64,000 nt of DNA from Nocardioides lianchengensis (GCF_900101465.1 NZ_FMZM01000014.1:84412-148411); one strand, 5' to 3'. Shown: positions 42,101 to 50,588, counted from the stretch's first letter. Numbers and translations are program-made. The notes: generated from the letters alone by a model not told the origin.

Positions 42101-45100
42101 GGCCGGAGACCCGGCCGGCGTCCGTCGTCGTGGTGAACGTCGGGGTCGGCAGCGCCTCGGTGCCGGCCGGCACCTGCACGCCGACGATCCGGTAGCCGAC
42201 GCCGCTCGCGAACGACTCGTCGAAGGTCAGGCCGGCCGGCAGCAGGTCGCGGACGACGAGGCCCGGCAGGTCCGCCGTACCGGAGTTGGTGACGATCAGC
42301 TGGAACGGCGCGTTCTCGCCCGGGGCGATGGCGCTGTTCGGCGTCTTCTCGACGTCCAGCTGGGGCTCGCCCTCGACCAGGTCCAGGGAGGCGTCGACCG
42401 GGTCGACCGGAGCCAGGACGCCCGCAGTCTGCAGCCGGGTCTCGAAGCCCGCGGAGGCGGTGTTCTCCAGCTCCGCCGGCGGCGTGGCCTCCGGGTCCGA
42501 GCGCCGGGCGGCGCGCGGGTGCACGTCGAGGACGACGGCGCCGGTGCACGCGGTCGGGGTCGGCGTGCCCTCGCAGGGCAGCAGCGCGTAATCGCCGCTG
42601 CTGTTCGTGAAGGTGACGCGGACACCGGTGACGTCGCCGGCCGCGACCCCCGCCGGGAGGGGGTACGACGCGCCGCTGGCCACGGGCGTGCCCGTCGCCC
42701 AGCCGGCGCCGGTGCGGGCGTCGACCTGGACCCGGTTCGCGCCGAGCGGGAAGGTCACGGACCGGACCCGGCCGAGGTCGACGGCGTCGAAGAACGCGGC
42801 GTCCGCGTCGGTGATCTGCAGCCGCTTGGCGCTGACGTTGCCGGTGTTGGCCACGGTCAGCCGCACCTGCGCGGTCTGCTCCGGGACCCCGGGGATCGGC
42901 GCCGGGAGCTGTCCCGGCGCGATCGACTTGTTCAGGACCGCGCCGCTGGAGGCGGGGGCCGTGGTCATCTCGGCCGAGCAGGCCGGGTCGCCCGTGTAGC
43001 CGACCGCCCCCACGACGAAGCAGTTGCGGAAGGCGATGCCGTCGGCGACGCCGGTGCGCCGCTCGGTCACCAGGTCGAGGAAGACCCGCTTGGTCGGGGC
43101 CAGCTCGCCGTCGACCAGGGCACGGATGCCGGTGGCGCGGGTCAGCAGCGCGGCGTTGCCGGCCGCGTAGGCCACCCAGGCGTCGGCGACCGGGTCGAAG
43201 ACCTCCAGGTCGACGTCCGGGGTGCCGGTGTCCTTGCGGACCTGGGCCGAGACCAGCTGCAGGACCGCGAACGGGTTGTCGGCCGTCCGGGGCGTGCCGT
43301 CCGCCTCGACCGGCGGGTCGGACACGACCGGGTCGACCAGGGGCACGTTGCCGTTGTTGGTCACGGTCAACGAGAACGCGATCGGCTGGCCCGGCGGGAC
43401 CGACGTCTGGCCGACGGTCTTCACCCCGGAGCCGCCGTACCGTCGGGCCTCGACGCTGAGCGTCGCGCAGGCGTTGCCTGAGGTGGTGCCGGTGCTGTCG
43501 GAGACGTCGGCCTGGGCCCGGTAGGCGGCGCAGTTGCCGACGCCCGGGGACGACCCGCTCGCCAGGTCGGCGGCGGTGACGCCGGCGTTCAGCGTCCCGT
43601 GCAGGTCGAGGTACGACGTGGCGCCGATCGCGATCGACGGCTGCCCGTCCCCGTCGACACCGGTGTAGAGCACCTCGATGCCGGTCGGGCGGGTGCCGGC
43701 CCGGGCGACGTCGACGACGCCGGTGGCGGTCAGGTCCTGCTCGAGGTCGGTGCTGCCGTCGGCGTACGTCACGACCACGTGGGCCGTCGTCGCGCCGGAC
43801 GGGAAGCGGAGCCGGATCCGGGTGACGTCGAGCTTCTCGAACTCGGAGGCCGGCGCGCCGGCGTCGGGCTCGGTGATCCGGACGTGGCGCAGCGGGAAGG
43901 CCGAGTCGTTGCGGATCGCCACGGCCGCGGAGACCGGGGACGACTCGCCCACCACGGCGTACTCGCCGTTCTCGCGGGTGAAGTCGCCGTCGGTGTCGGC
44001 GACGTAGGTCTTGGTGGCGTGCACGAGCACCGTGTCGGGCAGCACGTCGAAGGTGTCGCAGACCGACGCGCCGCTGGTCAGGGTGGCGTCGGGCTCCGTG
44101 GCGCCCGGCACCGCGCAGTTGCTGACGGTCAGCTTCGTGGTCGGCGCCAGCTCGTCGCCGGAGGAGCGCAGCGTCTCGCGCAGCCGGAGGCCCAGGCGGA
44201 CGGTGCCGCCGGTGGCGTCGTACGGGAGGGCCTCGTCGGTGGCGTCGAAGAACTCCACGCGGACGCCGGTGACGTCGCCCGCGGCCACGCCGGCGGGCAG
44301 GGCGAGCGGGCCGGTGGCCGAGACCGTCGGACCGGCCTCCCAGGCCGAGGGCGAGGCGCAGTCGGAGCCGGCGCTCGTGCAGACCAGCAGCCGCGCCCGG
44401 TCCGCACCGGCCGGGAAGGTGACCAGCTCGACCGCGGTCAGGTCGAAGTGCTCGTACGTCGCCGGCGTGGCGTCGGTGACCCGCAGCCGTTCGACGGTGA
44501 CCGAGCTGGACGAGGCGTTGCGGACCCCGAGGGTCACGGTCGTCGCCTCGTTGCTGCCGGCGACCGCGGACCCGTCGGTCCAGGTCTTCGTGGCGACCGG
44601 GCGGACGTCACGGGGCACCGCGACCTCGACGACGGCCGTGCTGGTCGCCTCGTCCGCGTTCTCCGCCACGGTGGTCGCGGTGTTGCTGATCTCCGTGCCG
44701 TCCGGGAGCGGCGTGGCGGCGGGCAGCCGCATGCCGATCTCGAAGACCCGGGTGGCGCCGTCGTTGAGGCCGGTCTCGCCGACCGGCTCCTGGAGCGGCT
44801 CGACGAAGGTGACGGTCAGGGTGCGGGTCGCCGCGACGTACTCGACGAGGCGGGTGTCGGTCGAGGACGGCAGCGAGGTGACGTCCAGGCCGGCGGGCAG
44901 CACGTCGGTGACCGTCTGGCCGATGCAGCCGACCGTCAGGCCGGAGCAGCGCGCCGTCAGGACGTAGGTGAACTGGCCGCCCGGAACCAGCGGGTCCCCG
45001 TCGAGGCTGGTCTCCTTGGAGATGCCGACGACCGACTGGGCGGCCGCCGCGAACGCCACGGCCGGAGGGGGGCCGACCGTCGGACCCGGGCCCTCGACCC

Positions 45101-45350
45101 GCTCCTCGTCCGGCTCCTCGTCCGGCTCCTCGTCCGGCTTCGTGGCCGGCGTCTCCTGCGTCGCGTCAGGCTGCTCGACGTCGGGCTCGACGGCCGGCGC
45201 CGTCGTTCCGGTGTCCCCCGGGCCCGGCGTCGCGGTCTCCCCCGGCTCGAACGCCGCCGCACCGCCGGCCGTCCCCATGACGACCACGGCGACCAGCGCC
45301 GCCATGGTCCTTCTCCAGCTGCTGCTACCCACGAAAATCCACGTCCCCAC
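39108..45350 (-). CDS. Large surface protein with six DUF5979 repeats and LPDLG sorting motif
   Basis: About 2080 residues. The N-terminus has an export signal (RRTMAALVAVVVMGTAGGAAA), then an acidic Pro-rich linker. A long series of DUF11/isopeptide-like beta domains follows, with recurring LPAGVAAGDVTGVRVEF and PGENAPFQLIVTNSG. Residues about 1430-2010 hold six repeats of the DUF5979 type, each ending with a T-E-T-D-x-G-G-like Cys strand and VVNTF. The C-terminus is LPDLG at 2047-2051, a membrane helix and RRARRG. The canonical Thr of LPxTG is Leu. GTG 45350 or GTG 45332 keeps a full signal peptide; ATG 45305 has the best ribosome site (GGAGAAGG) but a weak n-region. It is a probable adhesin or pilin-like wall protein. 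Confidence 0.82.
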   Translation of the reverse strand: MGTWIFVGSSSWRRTMAALVAVVVMGTAGGAAAFEPGETATPGPGDTGTTAPAVEPDVEQPDATQETPATKPDEEPDEEPDEERVEGPGPTVGPPPAVAFAAAAQSVVGISKETSLDGDPLVPGGQFTYVLTARCSGLTVGCIGQTVTDVLPAGLDVTSLPSSTDTRLVEYVAATRTLTVTFVEPLQEPVGETGLNDGATRVFEIGMRLPAATPLPDGTEISNTATTVAENADEATSTAVVEVAVPRDVRPVATKTWTDGSAVAGSNEATTVTLGVRNASSSSVTVERLRVTDATPATYEHFDLTAVELVTFPAGADRARLLVCTSAGSDCASPSAWEAGPTVSATGPLALPAGVAAGDVTGVRVEFFDATDEALPYDATGGTVRLGLRLRETLRSSGDELAPTTKLTVSNCAVPGATEPDATLTSGASVCDTFDVLPDTVLVHATKTYVADTDGDFTRENGEYAVVGESSPVSAAVAIRNDSAFPLRHVRITEPDAGAPASEFEKLDVTRIRLRFPSGATTAHVVVTYADGSTDLEQDLTATGVVDVARAGTRPTGIEVLYTGVDGDGQPSIAIGATSYLDLHGTLNAGVTAADLASGSSPGVGNCAAYRAQADVSDSTGTTSGNACATLSVEARRYGGSGVKTVGQTSVPPGQPIAFSLTVTNNGNVPLVDPVVSDPPVEADGTPRTADNPFAVLQLVSAQVRKDTGTPDVDLEVFDPVADAWVAYAAGNAALLTRATGIRALVDGELAPTKRVFLDLVTERRTGVADGIAFRNCFVVGAVGYTGDPACSAEMTTAPASSGAVLNKSIAPGQLPAPIPGVPEQTAQVRLTVANTGNVSAKRLQITDADAAFFDAVDLGRVRSVTFPLGANRVQVDARTGAGWATGTPVASGASYPLPAGVAAGDVTGVRVTFTNSSGDYALLPCEGTPTPTACTGAVVLDVHPRAARRSDPEATPPAELENTASAGFETRLQTAGVLAPVDPVDASLDLVEGEPQLDVEKTPNSAIAPGENAPFQLIVTNSGTADLPGLVVRDLLPAGLTFDESFASGVGYRIVGVQVPAGTEALPTPTFTTTTDAGRVSGLRWSFGDWVMRPGATFTIEIQVRLSPGVTEGQVSTNLMGASSPADGLACAPGSGTSTDGSVGTGTWCTDTAAVTTKAGAAFEARKWVAGTDALGWWDNRHGEQVPVGDAACPVRTEAGRTYTAYPCVALVNPGDRYDYLMRMVNSGTEPATAMRVIDRFPVQGDKGVVLSGTDRGTQWANRPTLASAPELIGSGTLTTTYAHSEAGVCTADLSMTSACGAGTWADPYGAAAVAAQLRVQWDTPLAPGEGVSIVFSMDTPLEVARVADPTIAWNSFGHAETTRRSNGSTRVLPPTEPIQVGVATAYGALRVEKELGTNPGDLPVATREFEIDYSCTIDPVGNPVQTVAEGTLTLRPGKDDTVTGLPGGAECRVWEADAHGGVTSHPEDDPAIVTIDPQLGPDPAPAATVTVTNSYPLAEIVVSKAVEGGAAELGAATTYPVEVLCAMDGVTAAGFPVTVDLVGDDSETLDAPVGSTCTATELDAGGATSSSVTPAAGVLVVPGATAPLTLEVVNTFEQAHLEILKRVTGAGGSLPEGPFEYDVRCTFEGATLGPVSVAVPWPAGSTEVVEDVPLLLPVGAVCTVTETDDGGADATPAPVTVTLVDNADDNTVRATFTNEFSAGTVAVAKELAGAGATASYATDAVFTVDVTCALDDPANVVFSQPVALRGGERVALTDAGGDPVLLPLDTRCWATESDTGGATGHTVNAGSYDDALVVVDGTPDDLQALELEVVNTFDLSALMLDKVVNGAAASYAAGREYDVAVTCVLQQGATTTPLLTAQPFTVTAGTPVTVPDLPVGAECWATETDAGGATASTVEFAGPASPAFVTAAGTHLKVVNTFDAGELVVAKRVVGGPAGPYSFALACTTDLGPVTLSAADAAFELRAGERRKIVVPLGAACTVTETDVDGDVRVTFEDSGPGRDDGTVVVDPSAKVTVVNTFPEVEGNQGEDDDPGVGGNTAGTLPDLGGPSLWLALLGVLLAAGGVLLLTGRRARRG

Positions 45351-45614
45351 ACCTCGATCGCGTGCGCCCGAGCGGTCGCACCGAGAGAGGTGACGGCGCA
45401 GGAGAGGGGTCCTTACGCCACCCCGTCGAATGGTCTAGACGACCTCCCGCTCCGCGGGTGGCCGGTGCCGGGACCGGGCGGCGAATCAGGTGAAACCGCG
45501 GGTGAATTCGGCCCGTTCGCACGCCGGTGAGCGGCCCCTGTGCGTCCCGCCGGGGAGGCTGGACGTCATCGGGTCCGACGGCCCGATGTCCATCGACGAT
45601 CGTGGGGACGAGCG

Positions 45615-46967
45615 ATGACCGGGGTGTCTGTGGTGACGGCCGTGCACCTGCTCGCGGCCGTGGTGGCCGTGGTCGCCACCGCCGTCCTGCTGCTGCTGCC
45701 CCCGCGGGTGCGCGCCCTGCTCCCCCACCTCGGCTGGGCCGGCGTCGGCACCGTGGTGTGGACCCTGTGCGTGGCCTCGGTCAAGCACGAGGGCATCCAC
45801 CCCTGGCACCAGGCGCCCTGGTTCCCGGCGATCGCCTTCACGACGGGTGCCGTGCTGATGTGGGCCGGCTGGTTCGCCGAGCACGACTGGCGACCAGGAC
45901 GCGCACTCACCGCCACCTGGCTGGCCGCGCCTGCGCTCATCCTGGCCGTCCGCCTGGTCGGCGGCACCGACGTACGGTTCGTGCTCTTCGTCGTCAACAC
46001 CGTCTACTGCTTCACGCTGCTGCTGGCCATCGCCGTCCGGGTCGCGCGACGCGCCAACGACCGGGAGCGCGGGCCGCGCTGGCTGGCGCGGTTCATCCTG
46101 GTGGCCGCCGTCGTCACCCTCATCGCCGAGGCCTTCCGCCTCAACGTCACCGACCTCTTCATGACCGTGACCCTCGTCGTCATCGTCGCCACCGCCGTCC
46201 GGGCCGGCGACGACCTGCACGCCCGGCCGGAGGCGGGCACGCTGATCGACGACCTCGGCGCCCTCGTCCTGCTCTTCGACGCCCAGCAGCGGCTGGTCGA
46301 GGTCAACGCCCCCACGCGGCTCTTCTACGCGATGCGGGGCGCCGTGCCGCCGGAGCCGGGGACCCACGCCGGCGAGCTCCTCGGCGCCGACCTCGGCGAG
46401 CTCGACACCGTGACCGTCTCGCTGGTGGTCGGGAGCGACCACGTCCGGCTGAGCGGCTACGTCCAGCGGCTGCCGTCCGACGGCGCGCCTCCCGGTGGCT
46501 GGGTCTGCCTCCTGCGGCGCTCCACCCCGGTCGGGTCGGACGCCGCGCCCGGCTGGACCCGGCGGGCGCTGATGGGCCGGGTCCCGTCCCACGACCCGGC
46601 GACCGGCCTGCTCTCCCCGCGCGCCTTCCAGCAGGCGCTGGCCGAGGCCGCGCAGCACCCCGACGCCCAGGAGGCCACCGCGGTCGCCCTCCTCGTCGAC
46701 GCGGGAGACCCCGCTCGACTCGCCGACACCGCCACCGCCCTGGCGTCCTGGGAGCCCCGGCCCGAGGCGGTCGCGACCGGGCGGTACGACCAGTCGTCGG
46801 TCGCACTCGTCGTCAAGGACGTCGCGGAGCCGGCCGTGCAGGCGTGGCTGGACGAGACCGGGCTCGGCGATCGCCACCTGGTCGCCACCCGGACCGGCTC
46901 CGTCGCCGAGGTGGCCGAGCTGCTGGAGGCGGCCGCCTCCGACCTCAGTCGCCGCGCGCGGCCCTAG
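45615..46967 (+). CDS. 7TM-PAS-degenerate GGDEF membrane signalling protein
   Basis: A 450-residue protein. Residues 1-200 form about seven hydrophobic helices, as in the HisKA_7TM sensor group. A PAS-like segment follows (LVLLFDAQQRLVEVNAPTRLFYA, about 220-245). After it comes SHDPATGLLSPRAFQQALAEA (about 335-355), which is the entry helix of GGDEF domains (usually HDxLTGLxNRRAF). No GG[D/E]EF signature follows, so cyclic-di-GMP synthesis is unlikely and the domain may only bind or signal by contact. ATG 45615 is chosen. The 3' end overlaps the next gene, on the other strand, by 23 bases. Confidence 0.7.
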   Translation: MTGVSVVTAVHLLAAVVAVVATAVLLLLPPRVRALLPHLGWAGVGTVVWTLCVASVKHEGIHPWHQAPWFPAIAFTTGAVLMWAGWFAEHDWRPGRALTATWLAAPALILAVRLVGGTDVRFVLFVVNTVYCFTLLLAIAVRVARRANDRERGPRWLARFILVAAVVTLIAEAFRLNVTDLFMTVTLVVIVATAVRAGDDLHARPEAGTLIDDLGALVLLFDAQQRLVEVNAPTRLFYAMRGAVPPEPGTHAGELLGADLGELDTVTVSLVVGSDHVRLSGYVQRLPSDGAPPGGWVCLLRRSTPVGSDAAPGWTRRALMGRVPSHDPATGLLSPRAFQQALAEAAQHPDAQEATAVALLVDAGDPARLADTATALASWEPRPEAVATGRYDQSSVALVVKDVAEPAVQAWLDETGLGDRHLVATRTGSVAEVAELLEAAASDLSRRARP

Positions 46968-47562
46968 GGTCCAGCTCCCGGAGCGCCCCGAGCACGCCGT
47001 CGGGGTGGACCAGCCGGTGCAGCGTCGCCGCCACCCGGGTCCCCACAGGGGCCAGGTCGAGGACCCACGACCGGACCTGCTCGGCGCGCTCGACCTCGCC
47101 CTGGACCAGGGCGACGACCCGACCCGCGACCGCACCCGACCGGGGGACCAGGGCCACGTGCTCGCCCGCCCGCCCGAGCCGGCTCGCAAGCAGGTCCGCG
47201 GCGGCGCGCAGGACGTCCTCGGGCGGCAGCAGCGCCGGTCGCGATGCGGCGTCCTCCGTCTCCACCAGGACGGCCCAGTCGGGCGGCTCGGCACCCGGCC
47301 GCGAGGACGCGTCCCAGAGCCGGTCCTCGAGCTCGTCCCAGCCGAGCACGAGGACGTCGGAGTGCCGGTCGAGGTCCCGGTGCGCGCTCGACCAGGCGAC
47401 GGCGCAGGCGCGCAGCACCTCCGGCGGGAGGTCGGCGGACGGGTCGAGGTCGAGGACCAGCCGGACGTCGGCGTAGACCGAGCCGAGGGTGAGCCCGTCC
47501 ACCGCCGCCTGCCGGGTCATCTCGGTGACGTCCTCCAGGAGGCCCTCCACGGGATCGGTCAC
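46945..47562 (-). CDS. Conserved-looking protein of unknown function (205 aa)
   Basis: Starts at GTG 47562 with GGGGTGAGGA just upstream, four bases after the preceding gene. Acidic and rich in Leu, Val and Ala (LEDVTEMTRQAAVDGLTLGSVYADVRLVLDLD, then DRLWDASSRPGAEPPDWAVLVETED), it is cytoplasmic, with no membrane segment and no motif I can name. It forms a two-gene unit with 47567-48214 and converges on the PAS/GGDEF-like gene. The shared setting suggests a part in the same signalling unit (inference). Confidence 0.6.
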   Translation of the reverse strand: MTDPVEGLLEDVTEMTRQAAVDGLTLGSVYADVRLVLDLDPSADLPPEVLRACAVAWSSAHRDLDRHSDVLVLGWDELEDRLWDASSRPGAEPPDWAVLVETEDAASRPALLPPEDVLRAAADLLASRLGRAGEHVALVPRSGAVAGRVVALVQGEVERAEQVRSWVLDLAPVGTRVAATLHRLVHPDGVLGALRELDPRAARGD

Positions 47563-47566
47563 GTCC

Positions 47567-48214
47567 TCACCCCGCGTCGCGGAACAGGGCCCGCATCGGC
47601 TGCGCGTCGGTCGGCCCCTGGAGCACCTCGACCGTCGGCGGCGTCGTACGGCCCAGCTCGGCGCAGCGCGCCCGCAGACGGTCGGTGCGGGGCCCGGCGT
47701 CGTCACGGTCGACGGCGGCCAGCACCCGGGCCGCGCCCGCCTGCTCGGCGACCGCTGCGCCCGGGAAGATCCGCCGGATCTCCGTGACCACCCGGCCGAG
47801 CTCGGACGGGTCCGGCCGGCCCGCCCAGGAGACGACGAGCAGCCGGACGTCGGCCGCGGCTCCGCCCTGCAGCCGCCGCTCCACCTCGGCGAGCGACTCC
47901 CCGGGCTGCGGCGCCACGCCTCCGACGGTGTCCAGGAACGCATCGGCCCACGCGATCGACGACGTCTCGATCATCCGGCTGGACGCGCCGATCCCGAGCA
48001 CGGAGCACAGCCGGTCGAGGTCGGCGAGCAGGTCCTCCACCCCCCGGCCGGTCCGGGCGTACTCCCGGGCGAGCGCCCGGAGCGCGGCCTCGTCGACCGG
48101 GCCGTCGGGCCCGGCGGGCCACAGCAGCGGAAGGTGCACCCGCAGGTCCGAGGGCGCCTCGCCCGGTCGGCGGGCCGGGGTCCGCGACGGGTCGCGACGT
48201 CTCCAGCTCACCAC
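47567..48214 (-). CDS. Protein of unknown function (215 aa)
   Basis: Starts at one of two adjacent GTG codons (48214 or 48211) after a GGAGGG site. The first 70 residues are basic, then helical (REYARTGRGVEDLLADLDRLCSVLGI). The second half reads VRLLVVSWAGRPDPSELGRVVTEIRRIFPGAAVAEQ, an alternating strand-helix pattern vaguely like a small receiver or GGDEF-like fold. No catalytic motif is seen. It precedes the 205-residue protein by four bases and is divergent from the sigma factor at 48304. Confidence 0.6.
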   Translation of the reverse strand: MVSWRRRDPSRTPARRPGEAPSDLRVHLPLLWPAGPDGPVDEAALRALAREYARTGRGVEDLLADLDRLCSVLGIGASSRMIETSSIAWADAFLDTVGGVAPQPGESLAEVERRLQGGAAADVRLLVVSWAGRPDPSELGRVVTEIRRIFPGAAVAEQAGAARVLAAVDRDDAGPRTDRLRARCAELGRTTPPTVEVLQGPTDAQPMRALFRDAG

Positions 48215-48303
48215 CGCGTCCGCCCTCCGTCGACCTGGACCGCCCTCGTCGACCCGACGTCTCCCGAGCCGATCCGGACGTCGACAGCCGGTAGCCTACT
48301 GCC

Positions 48304-49116
48304 GTGTTCTCGATGCTCCGCCCCTCCGCTCGACGCGGCACGCGGAGCCCGGACGCGGGGCCGACGGACCCGATGACGTCGGTCGCGGAGCGCGACCGGG
48401 CGCTGCTCGCGGCGGCCCGGGCCGGCGATCCCGGCGCGGTCGAGGAGCTCTACCGCCTGCACCTCTCCGTGGCCCGCGGCATCGCCCACGGTCTGTGCCG
48501 CCCCGACGACGTCGACGACGTCGTGGCCGAGGCGTTCACCCGCGTCCTGGACCAGATCCAGCAGGGGCGCGGGCCCCGCGTCTCGTTCCGGGCCTACCTG
48601 ATCACCGCCGTCCGCAGCTGCGCGGCCGACCTCGCCCGCCGCGACGCACGCCTGATCTGGACCGACGACGTCGAGGCCGAGCTCGAGCCCGCCGACCGCA
48701 CCCCGGGGGACTCCCTCCCCGACAGCCCGGTCCGCCAGGAGTCCCGGCTGCTGGCCGCCGCGATCGACGACCTGCCGGCCCGCTGGCAGCTGGTCCTGTG
48801 GTGGACCACCGTCGAGCAGCGCTCCCTCCGCGAGGTCGGCACCCGGCTCGGCATCAGCGCCAACGCCGCGGCCGCCCTCGCCTTCCGGGCCCGTGAGGGC
48901 CTGCGCGACGCCTACTTCCGTCTCCACGTCCCCGCGACCGGCGACGACGCATGCACCGCGTGTCGTGCCGCCCTGGTGGCGGCGGCCCGCTCCCGGGACG
49001 CCACCCCCGCCCACACGGCGCCCCACCTGAGCACCTGCGGTCCGTGCCGCGACGTGGCCGCCGAGCTCGGCGTCATCCGCACCGCGCTCACCGCCGTCAC
49101 GGCGACCCTCGGCTAG
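48304..49116 (+). CDS. ECF-type sigma factor with C-terminal HxxxCxxC zinc-motif tail
   Basis: About 270 residues. Sigma region 2 is at 40-105 (GDPGAVEELYRLHLSVARGIAHGL, DDVVAEAFTRVLDQIQ), and region 4 is at 145-205 (LPARWQLVLWWTTVEQRSLREVGTRLGISANAAAALAFRAREGL). The tail carries CTAC (217-220) and His241-x3-Cys245-x2-Cys248, which is the zinc anti-sigma motif normally found on a separate protein. The start is uncertain: GTG 48304, ATG 48313 and ATG 48373 are all possible, and none has a clear ribosome site. Regulation may be built in, through redox or zinc state of the tail (inference). Confidence 0.85.
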   Translation: MFSMLRPSARRGTRSPDAGPTDPMTSVAERDRALLAAARAGDPGAVEELYRLHLSVARGIAHGLCRPDDVDDVVAEAFTRVLDQIQQGRGPRVSFRAYLITAVRSCAADLARRDARLIWTDDVEAELEPADRTPGDSLPDSPVRQESRLLAAAIDDLPARWQLVLWWTTVEQRSLREVGTRLGISANAAAALAFRAREGLRDAYFRLHVPATGDDACTACRAALVAAARSRDATPAHTAPHLSTCGPCRDVAAELGVIRTALTAVTATLG

Positions 49117-49136
49117 AGGCCACCCGACCGGGGTCC

Positions 49137-50063
49137 TCAGCGACCCACTCCACCGGCCTCGTCCCCCTCCCCTGCTGACCGGTCCACGTCGGCGAGGAAG
49201 GGCAGGAGCGCGGCTGCCAGCTCGCGCGGGGACTCGAGCGCGACGTGGTGACCCACGCCCTCGAGCAGGACCGAGGTGACGGGTCCCTCGACGACCTGCT
49301 CGAACGTCGTGGCCGTGAAGGAACCCCCGGACCCGCCGACCGCCAGGGCGGGAACCGTGAGAGGCCTCCCGGCAGCCAGCGCGCGAAGTTCGGCGCCCTC
49401 GCTGAGGATCGAGCGGTAGAGGCCGATCGCGCCCCGCCAGCCGCCGGCACGGGCGTACCCGCGGGCGAACTCCTCGACATCGGCGTCGGTGACCGAGCCC
49501 ACGACAGCCGTCATCGACGGGAACGCCCACCGCCCGAGCAGGTCCCGCTCACGTCCGGCGAAGAGCATCTCGGCGATGCCCGGGGCGGCGATCGCTCCCA
49601 GGTGCCACGAGCCGCCGTGGGTGACGTCCGCGAATCCCTCGAGCCCGAAGCCGGCGAGGCCCATCTCGACCGCGGTCAGGCTGGCGACCACCTCGGGATG
49701 CGAGGACGCCAGGCGGTAGAGGGTCCCGCCGGCGACGTCCTGGCCGACGAGGTGGACCGGACCGACGTCGAGACGCCGGACCAGCCGGTAGAGGTCGTCG
49801 GCGGCCACGGCACTGCTGTGGTCCTCCGCCGCGACGGAGGAGTCGCCGAACCCGCGCAGGTCGACGGCGAAGACCCGGTGCCGACCGGCGAGGAGCGGGA
49901 TGAGCTCGTGGAAGGCCCACCAGGACTCGGGGAACCCGTGGACGAGCAGGACCGGCGACCCGTGGGTGCCGGCGGAGACGTAGTGCAGCGACGCGTCGCC
50001 GACCTCGGCCAGGTGGTGCGTCACCTCGGGGATCGAGGCTCCGCGCGCGTTCTGGGTGGACAT
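49137..50063 (-). CDS. Alpha/beta hydrolase, epoxide hydrolase-like
   Basis: A 308-residue enzyme from ATG 50063, behind GAGGAG. The oxyanion motif is HGFPESW (42-48). The nucleophile elbow GQDVAG carries Asp109 where esterases have Ser, as in epoxide hydrolases and dehalogenases. The catalytic His is in GVGHHVALESP near the end. No signal peptide is seen. It is divergent from a MarR gene with two matching palindromes in between, so it is probably induced by a reactive compound it detoxifies. Confidence 0.87.
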   Translation of the reverse strand: MSTQNARGASIPEVTHHLAEVGDASLHYVSAGTHGSPVLLVHGFPESWWAFHELIPLLAGRHRVFAVDLRGFGDSSVAAEDHSSAVAADDLYRLVRRLDVGPVHLVGQDVAGGTLYRLASSHPEVVASLTAVEMGLAGFGLEGFADVTHGGSWHLGAIAAPGIAEMLFAGRERDLLGRWAFPSMTAVVGSVTDADVEEFARGYARAGGWRGAIGLYRSILSEGAELRALAAGRPLTVPALAVGGSGGSFTATTFEQVVEGPVTSVLLEGVGHHVALESPRELAAALLPFLADVDRSAGEGDEAGGVGR

Positions 50064-50077
50064 GACACTCCTCAGAT

Positions 50078-50122
50078 AGACAACTAGGTTGTCTGATCGT
50101 CGCATTGGACAACTTGGTTGTC
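50078..50122. promoter_or_regulatory. Double MarR-type operators (GACAAC-N3-GTTGTC)
   Basis: AGACAAC-TAG-GTTGTCT (50078-50094) and GACAAC-TTG-GTTGTC (50108-50122) are perfect palindromes centred 29 bases apart, about three helical turns, in the divergent hydrolase/MarR promoter region. Two dimers could bind on the same face of the DNA. Confidence 0.85.
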
Positions 50123-50153
50123 AATCGCCGAGCGAGCTCCTACAGTGAGACCC

Positions 50154-50588
50154 ATGGACTCATCTCCGGGGGCGAGGCTGGCCACGCTCCTGCTGGGCGC
50201 CTTCGACGCGATGGTGGCGCAGGTCGTCGCCGACCTGGAGGAGCGCGGACACCCCGGCGTCACCGCCACGCTCGAGTTCGCGCTGGCCGCGATCGCCGAC
50301 GGCGCCCAGGACGCCTCGGCCCTGGGTCGCAGGCTCGGCGTCTCCAAGCAGGCGGCCGCCAAGACCATCGCGACGCTGGAGCAGCTGGGGTACGTGCACC
50401 GGGAGTCGGACCCGAAGGACGCTCGCCGGAAGGTGTTGGCCGTGACGTCCCGCGGCCGCGACATGACCGCCATCGGGGCGGCCAGGTTCGACGAGCTGCG
50501 TCGACGCTGGAGTGACGCGGTCGGCCCGGAACGGGTCGCGCAGGTCGAGGCCGCCCTGGCCGTCCTCGCGGACGGCGAGCGCCCCTAG
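50154..50588 (+). CDS. MarR family transcriptional regulator
   Basis: A 144-residue winged-helix repressor. The recognition region is DASALGRRLGVSKQAAAKTIATLEQLGYVHRESDPKDARRKVLAVT, including the MarR wing DPKDARRK. It is divergent from the epoxide hydrolase-like gene. The two GACAAC palindromes lie between them, one of them 32 bases before its ATG, so it should repress both genes. The ligand is unknown. Confidence 0.92.
   Translation: MDSSPGARLATLLLGAFDAMVAQVVADLEERGHPGVTATLEFALAAIADGAQDASALGRRLGVSKQAAAKTIATLEQLGYVHRESDPKDARRKVLAVTSRGRDMTAIGAARFDELRRRWSDAVGPERVAQVEAALAVLADGERP

Noticed and set aside
41271..45530. Long plus-strand frames opposite the DUF5979 surface protein
   Set aside because: Products are Arg/Gly/Val-rich without domains, whereas the minus-strand frame has repeats, a signal peptide and a sorting tail.
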